DNA of 64,000 nt from Xestospongia muta (Eukaryota; Porifera; Demospongiae; Haplosclerida; Petrosiidae). Under the pieces are notes generated by a model that worked only from the letters and a program-made list of their open reading frames with translations, did no database searches and was not told the DNA's origin. Positions 59,592 to 64,000 of the stretch are shown piece after piece. The stretch lies in the NCBI GenBank assembly GCA_963693285.1, contig OY848925.1:5062932-5126931 (forward strand). The letters run 5' to 3'. Position 1 is the stretch's first letter. The number at the start of each line of letters is the position of its first letter. Position numbers and translations under genes: made by a program.

Positions 59592-61084
59592 AAGAAATGA
59601 AGAGAGAATAGACGTGTTTTGTATTGAGGAGTATAACACAAGATATCCTATAGTACTATACTGGGATTGCCTATGTATAACTAAAGATAGTTTAATATGT
59701 CCACAATAGCAAGATTCCAGTCTTAACAATAACCGATCAAGGCAGTCATCAGCTATGCACTAACTAGTATAATATAAATCTAATTAACACATTCAAATTA
59801 ATTTGTATTTAATTGATATAACAATGCAAGAAGCCAAGGATAATTAGATTATAAAAATGTCTATCAATTAAAATTTTATTTTATATTACCTGTACAGTGG
59901 CTACTGCTGATTTCCCTACTTCAATCCAATCAGGATAATTCCATTCAATATAACATTTACTGATGTCCAATGTCCTTCCAGTAATTCTGTCGTAAAGACC
60001 AAGGTGAAAACTACCAGCTAGAAGGAAAATTGTTAAGTTAATACAAACATTGTCTAAAGAAGAGATTATTCAAACTATTATCAAATTTATAGCATCTATA
60101 TGTGACATTTTATAGTGGAAAAATGACAACACTCTAGACAGAGAAATTATAACATGTATATGTAATTTGAATTAAAGTACTACAGTAACACCAATTATAC
60201 CACACACACACACACACACACATGTAAAGTGTTTCAAACAGCAGTTTATTGAAGTCTATTCTATAGCTATTACTCAACTCAATCTTAAAACAATACTACA
60301 TACAAAGCTATTAATTAGTCTATTCAGACCATATATCTATTGTCATTACAATATATATATATACTGTTAAATATAGCACACAAAAGTATTAACTACTAGA
60401 AAAGGGTAGCTATTGACACCACACAGCAACTGATGTTACTTACATCGTTCATGTCTTTGCCTTGTATCTCCAGAACTTCTAAGAAAAGAGAATGAGCTTG
60501 AAGAATTCCCGTTACTTGACGACAAAGATCTTACAGATGAGAAATATGGTGGTGTTGGGAATGTGACACGCCCACCAGTTAAGGCTCCCACGATACCCCC
60601 AATTATTCCAGCTAATATGACCCATATTATTGTCATAATGATAGACATAACAATGTCAATAATGGTAACTACTATTTTCTCTATAACATGAAGGATACAA
60701 AAGTAGACTCCAACTAAAGAAAAGAGAGAGAAAAGTAAAGTACAAAACCTGATTCCTACTAAAGAGAGACAGACAGAAAAAGAGAGTGTGTGTGTGTGTG
60801 TGTATTATATGATACTAGCACTAGCAGTCCAACTAGAGAAAGAGAGAGAGAGTGTGTGTGTGTGTGTGTGTGTACTATATGATACTAGCACTAGTTGTGA
60901 TAGGAGATAAATAATATCTATTAACATGTAGTAATTGTACTACTAATAAAATATGATGAAAAAATGACAATCACTTACTTAAGATAACAAATATTAATCC
61001 GAGGATTAGCAATACTGTCAGTACTTTCCTAAAACCTGAACAGAAATGACACAGTATTCGTAGGGTATATGTACATGAAATCAT
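52518..61084 (-). CDS. AREL1: Apoptosis-resistant E3 ubiquitin ligase 1-like HECT protein
   Basis: There are 17 exons: 60,979-61,084; 60,444-60,713; 59,890-60,017; 59,211-59,451; 58,457-58,611; 58,016-58,190; 57,433-57,632; 56,078-56,253; 55,673-55,794; 55,508-55,583; 55,143-55,426; 54,691-54,819; 54,506-54,636; 53,914-53,972; 53,190-53,352; 52,754-52,853; 52,518-52,620. The N-terminus is hydrophobic, a filamin-like segment follows (about 58.0-60.0 kb), then the HECT domain (LDWGGVSREFFEL, YEFAGRIVGKCLYES, RFTRSFLAQIIGLR) with the catalytic Cys of TAHTC split across the last intron. In vertebrates AREL1 ubiquitinates IAP antagonists such as SMAC and restrains apoptosis. Exon 8 carries a 49-bp duplication that breaks the frame, so function in this haplotype is uncertain. 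The start at 61,084 is inferred from frame continuity. Confidence 0.85.
53353..53913 (-). other. AREL1 intron without visible features
   Basis: AT-rich intron, 561 bp, copied in the AREL1 fragment (23,466-24,026). I see no gene or repeat in it. Confidence 0.5.
54292..54503. repeat. 32-bp minisatellite, AREL1 intron
   Basis: Direct repeats of the same unit as 24,413-24,586, interspersed with shortened 23-bp versions lacking part of TAGTACATACAATAG. The rest of this intron (53,973-54,505) shows nothing else. Confidence 0.85.
54820..55142 (-). other. AREL1: GC-AG intron of AREL1 with internal hairpin
   Basis: The donor after IGLRIHHK is AAG|GCAAGT and no GT gives the right frame, so this is a GC-AG intron. 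Within it, arms at 55,004-55,019 and 55,059-55,074 are inverted copies with one mismatch and could form a stem, with further pairing in the loop. Confidence 0.7.
55826..56030. repeat. Degenerate ACAG/ACAA tetranucleotide microsatellite
   Basis: A run of acaaacagacagac-type tetranucleotides in an AREL1 intron. It creates the Cys/Val/Ser-rich reading frames on the minus strand, which are not genes. Confidence 0.9.
56151..56248 (-). repeat. AREL1: 49-bp tandem duplication within AREL1 exon 8
   Basis: Two exact copies (56,151-56,199 and 56,200-56,248) lie in coding sequence. A single copy reads IHFGDGPDSFTIDDGYQF then PLNLSSPHREV in frame. With two copies the frame shifts by one base and meets TAG within the downstream copy. 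A cryptic acceptor (TTTCACAATAG) inside the first-read copy would restore the frame. Confidence 0.85.
56372..57211. mobile_element. Candidate non-autonomous element, about 840 bp, AREL1 intron
   Basis: AACCTCGCTGT at 56,372-56,382 and its inverted copy at 57,201-57,211 bound a segment visibly richer in GC than its surroundings. The left end has a hairpin (CCTCGCT...AGCGAGG) and is followed by a (TG)n tract at about 56,415-56,453. GGCACTTTAGTGCC just outside the right end is also a hairpin. No target-site duplication or transposase is evident, and the family is not recognised. Confidence 0.45.
57634..57755. repeat. (GA)n microsatellite
   Basis: A long GA tract next to the 57,433-57,632 exon; on the coding strand it forms the CT-rich run in front of the acceptor. 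It fills much of the 57,633-58,015 intron. Confidence 0.95.
58397..58451. repeat. (TA)n microsatellite
   Basis: Nearly pure TA repeat in the AREL1 intron 58,191-58,456, abutting a donor. Confidence 0.9.
58612..58648. repeat. (GA)n microsatellite at a splice acceptor
   Basis: GA tract immediately beside the AREL1 exon 58,457-58,611. On the coding strand it supplies the polypyrimidine run before the acceptor. Confidence 0.9.
58939..59154. mobile_element. MITE with ~77-bp terminal inverted repeats
   Basis: The element starts TGGTGTG and ends CACACCA, with TA on both sides as a probable target-site duplication. The two arms match over about 77 bp with a modest number of mismatches, around a short core rich in GATCAAT. 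It carries no ORF. TA duplication suggests a Tc1/mariner-type source, which is inference. It lies in the AREL1 intron 58,612-59,210. Confidence 0.8.
59457..59587. repeat. (TG)n(GA)n compound microsatellite
   Basis: TG repeat running into GA repeat directly upstream (coding sense) of the AREL1 exon 59,211-59,451. The remainder of the 59,452-59,889 intron is AT-rich with nothing else visible. Confidence 0.95.
60203..60222. repeat. (CA)n microsatellite
   Basis: Short CA tract in the AREL1 intron 60,018-60,443, which otherwise shows nothing recognisable. Confidence 0.85.
60786..60872. repeat. Two related GA/TG blocks
   Basis: AGAGAGTGTGTG-type tracts at 60,781-60,802 and 60,839-60,872, each followed by the same flank (ATATGATACTAGCACTAG), so this is a local tandem duplication in the first AREL1 intron. 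Confidence 0.8.
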
Positions 61085-61196
61085 GAAGTTACCACACATA
61101 ATATAATAACCACAAAACTTTAGTTTATTCACACATGCATCTATGTTCTACATAGTCCATTTACATTGGCATCAACCCTTATCTCATCTAATTAAT

Positions 61197-61867
61197 TTAT
61201 TTATTTTTACTTGAAGTTGATTTTTCTGAGATATTTTCTTCAAAAACTTCTCCGTCAGATTTAGATTGGAGATTTGAGAGAGCATCTAAAAACGTTTGAT
61301 GTTTTTCTTTCCATTTAATAGAGTTAACAATTTTATCTGTATGAACTAGTCTCAAAGCATCCAATGAAGAGATACCATGTTTGACAAGATCCATCTCAAA
61401 TTGTTCAAGTTGATATAATGCTAACCAGTTTTGTAATTTCAATCTCCCTAAAGCTAATGAGAGTCGTGATGTTTGATGTGAATCTAACATGTCACGTAAA
61501 TCATGTTTTGTCTTAATGAGTTCATCCTTGGATTGTATTCCTATAAAAAAGATGTGATAATCATGTGACAACAATCTTTCTTTTAAATGTTTGTTTGGTT
61601 ACAGAATAGTTACCACCACAACCGCAACCAAATGTTAAGTCTATGTATACAAAGTGTATCTATTTATTATCATGCAATTGACCTAGTTAAATTACTAATA
61701 AAACACACACCTGCATTTCTCAATGTATCTTCAATATCAACTAGATTATTCTGCAGAAGCCATTGGTGAAATTCATCTTCCAGATATAAATTCCTCTGTT
61801 TCAACCAAACCATTACTATCACAGACACCAAAACTATAATCCAAGCAATTTTAGCAGAGGTTGCCAT
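61197..61867 (-). CDS. Small single-pass membrane protein with tandem SAM-like domains
   Basis: Two exons, 61,711-61,867 and 61,197-61,540, joined in phase 1, give about 166 residues. The ATG at 61,867 is chosen because the open frame upstream has no ATG. The N-terminus MATSAKIAWIIVLVSVIVMVW is a membrane anchor. Residues from about 25 onward resemble a SAM domain (FHQWLLQNNLVDIEDTL), and a second lies at about 90-150 (NWLALYQLEQFEMDLVKHGI...LDALSNL). A Ser/Lys-rich tail ends in TAA. SAM domains mediate oligomerisation, so a scaffold at a membrane is plausible. It lies just upstream of AREL1 on the same strand (about 110 bp) and head-to-head with presenilin. An alternative is that it forms the 5' part of AREL1 transcripts, but its own stop argues against that. 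Confidence 0.65.
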
Positions 61868-62014
61868 TTTCAGTCTCTTTAGTTTCCTCCTTTTTTCCTC
61901 ACAGATCACCCACTGTGAGTTTGACTTTTACAATTTCAATTTTCCATTCTCGAGCTCAAATACGACAATTAGGTATACGCGTAATTAGAATTTGACCACA
62001 CCCTTCAAGTGAAG
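61868..62014. promoter_or_regulatory. Compact bidirectional promoter region
   Basis: Only about 147 bp separate the ATG codons of the SAM gene (minus) and presenilin (plus). Both 5' UTRs and promoters must share this stretch, or start within it. I see no clear TATA box. Confidence 0.5.
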
Positions 62015-64000
62015 ATGAGTTTCGAAGGGAGCGATGATCATGTTACTGATACAGAGCCTACAGACACAACAGAGAGGACCACTCTCCTCTCTGCAGATCG
62101 GAGAGGCTCTGGATACGATTCAGATGGAGAGACACCAGTAAGTCTTATAATTAAATTAAAATATGAGTGTTTGTTGTTGCGAATCACGATCACGTGATTG
62201 AAATTCCTCCTCCTGTCCAGACAATGGGTGAAGAAGATGAAAACACACCAGAGAGGAGAGAGCAAAGGAGAACTAGACAAACTAACAATGATGAAGAAAG
62301 ACAGACTGACCAATCTGAAGAGGAAAGGTAATGGAGAAAAATGAGCACAAACTATGAATTTACTTGAAAACATAACATACAATATGCTTCCTTCTCTGTT
62401 TTAATTTGTTAAAAGTTAATTTGAAGTTTTTATTGCAATATTTAACCCTTAGGAGCTTTATTTTAATATTAGTGTAGAAGTTCTACTATATTATTGTAAT
62501 TGTCACAGTTTCATCTACAGTAATTAAAAGTCATCAATAACTACATTGTTATATATATATATGTGTGTGTATATGTTTCTAATTTTAGCTGTGGTATGAA
62601 GTATGTCTACAAGAAAATACTGAATGTCCTGCCAGCATTTGGTGACGACGATGAAGAACCTGATAGCCAAGCCAATGAGGTCATAATGACATCATTACAA
62701 TAAAAGACAAACTGTGTATTAAGATAATGGAGAATACATCCTATCATTATGTAACTCTCATGTCTTCATGTAGTGGTTGGTCATTTTACTATTGTAGTAT
62801 GTAATAGGAGTATTAATGTAATGGTCTAGTATGATGAGTTCACTTGAAATTGTTAGACTAACACTTTACGTAAATAGTATGATATAGTGACTCATGTGAT
62901 ATATTGGGTGTTGTAGAGAGCTTATCTTGTATTTATTTTAGGAGGCTCTTCGTTTTGGAGCTCAACAAATGATTCTGTTAGTTTTCCCAGTCTTTGTGTG
63001 TATGGCTCTGGTAGTTCTTATACAATTGTCAATTGAACAGAGTGTACCATCAACAGGAGGACAATTGTAAGTTCACACACACGCACACATTAAGTTATAA
63101 TTAGGTAGGTTTTTTTCTCAACTGATAATTTATATTTATGTCTATCTTTTAATGTATTATTTACTCAATGATTAATTCTTTGTATTACACAGGCTGTATA
63201 CTCCTATCAGTGAGGACAGTACTACCAATGGTGGACTAATCTTTCTAATAGCATTAGGCAATGTAGCTATATTCATTGTATTAGTTATTATTATGACTAT
63301 TGTGTTAGTGTGTCTATATAAATATCGATGTTACCTGGTAAGTTTGAGTCTCCTTTTATTGTTCAATATGCATGGTCTCTGTTATGTACTGTTAGATCAT
63401 ACAAATTTGGTTAATGGTTGCCTCAGCCATCTTGTTGTTCTTCTTCTCATCTTTCTTTTTTGTGTAAGTTAACTTATTTGTTTAGACATGTAAAATAACT
63501 TTATTTATTGTTCTATATATAACTCTCTCTCTCCCTCTCTCCCTCCTCCATAGTGAGGTTCTTCAAGTTCATAATCTCCCTATTGATTGGCTCTCATTTC
63601 TGTTCATTATATGGAACTTTGGAGCTACTGGTGTATTGTCTATACATTGGAAAGGACCTCTACGACTTCAACAAGGATACCTCATCTTCTGTAGTGTTTT
63701 AACAGTAAGTAGCAACAACAACAGACTGATACCCATACCATCTCATTCCCATACCATAGGCTAATATTTTTATTAAATACCTTCCTGACTGGACTGCTTG
63801 GCTGTTATTATTTGCTATTTCCGTATATGGTAAGTCAAGTCTTGATTCTCTAGTATATTAAGTGTGCTCTGTATAGATTTGGTTGCTGTATTGTGTCCCA
63901 AAGGCCCTCTCCGAGTTCTTGTAGAAACTGCAAAGGAAAGAAATGAGAGCATCTTTCCATCTCTTATATACTCCAGTAAGAAAAGCAAATCCCATAGATC
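62015..64000 (+). CDS. PSEN: Presenilin (gamma-secretase catalytic subunit), 5' part; runs off the window
   Basis: Nine exons are visible: 62,015-62,137; 62,221-62,327; 62,589-62,679; 62,942-63,066; 63,193-63,337; 63,396-63,463; 63,554-63,704; 63,760-63,829; 63,877 to the edge. All phases match. After an acidic, polar N-terminus come transmembrane segments 1-6, with signature stretches [44 protein letters not shown] and [17 protein letters not shown]. The Asp of VYD, split by the last intron, is the first catalytic aspartate; the second (GxGD) and the PAL motif lie beyond the window. The following [18 protein letters not shown] is the start of the cytoplasmic loop. It would cleave Notch-type membrane stubs within gamma-secretase. 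The start is the first ATG in frame. Confidence 0.95.

Noticed and set aside
62038..62382. 114-codon minus-strand ORF opposite presenilin exons 1-2
   Set aside because: Antisense shadow; the plus-strand exons have matched phases and presenilin similarity.

Overview
This is an AT-rich, intron-dense animal locus with very short introns (one in the peptidase genes is about 46 bp). The content points to a sponge, most likely a demosponge such as Amphimedon. That is an inference from the huge SRCR (scavenger receptor cysteine-rich) content, the tiny introns and clearly metazoan neighbours (AREL1, presenilin). I cannot confirm the species.

Layout, right to left on the minus strand: a small tandem-SAM membrane protein (61.2-61.9 kb); a full AREL1-type HECT ubiquitin ligase gene (52.5-61.1 kb); a giant secreted gene that starts with a signal peptide and a leishmanolysin-like M8 zinc peptidase and then runs into about fifty SRCR domains (gene B, 25.6-52.0 kb); a truncated duplicate of the 3' end of AREL1 (22.6-24.8 kb); and a second M8-SRCR gene (gene A, 22.1 kb to beyond the left edge). 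On the plus strand, presenilin starts at 62,015, head-to-head with the SAM gene, and runs off the right edge before its second catalytic aspartate.

The architecture is explained by a tandem segmental duplication of about 30 kb. One breakpoint lies inside an AREL1 HECT exon. The other lies about 0.75 kb downstream of the SRCR gene. The two M8-SRCR genes are nearly identical at the 5' end but have since diverged by internal exon shuffling. Gene A carries about 3.06 kb of extra SRCR exons, including a chimeric exon, and a 1,774-bp higher-order repeat that gene B lacks. Gene B carries its own 874-bp tandem duplication near the 3' end.

Nearly all SRCR half-domain exons I checked are phase 1 at both ends, so exon gain, loss or skipping keeps the frame. 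A secreted metallopeptidase fused to a rapidly changing SRCR array is the most unusual system here. A role in recognising self, microbes or matrix is plausible from the SRCR family but is only inference. In the one full-length AREL1, a 49-bp tandem duplication inside a coding exon shifts the frame unless a cryptic splice acceptor is used.
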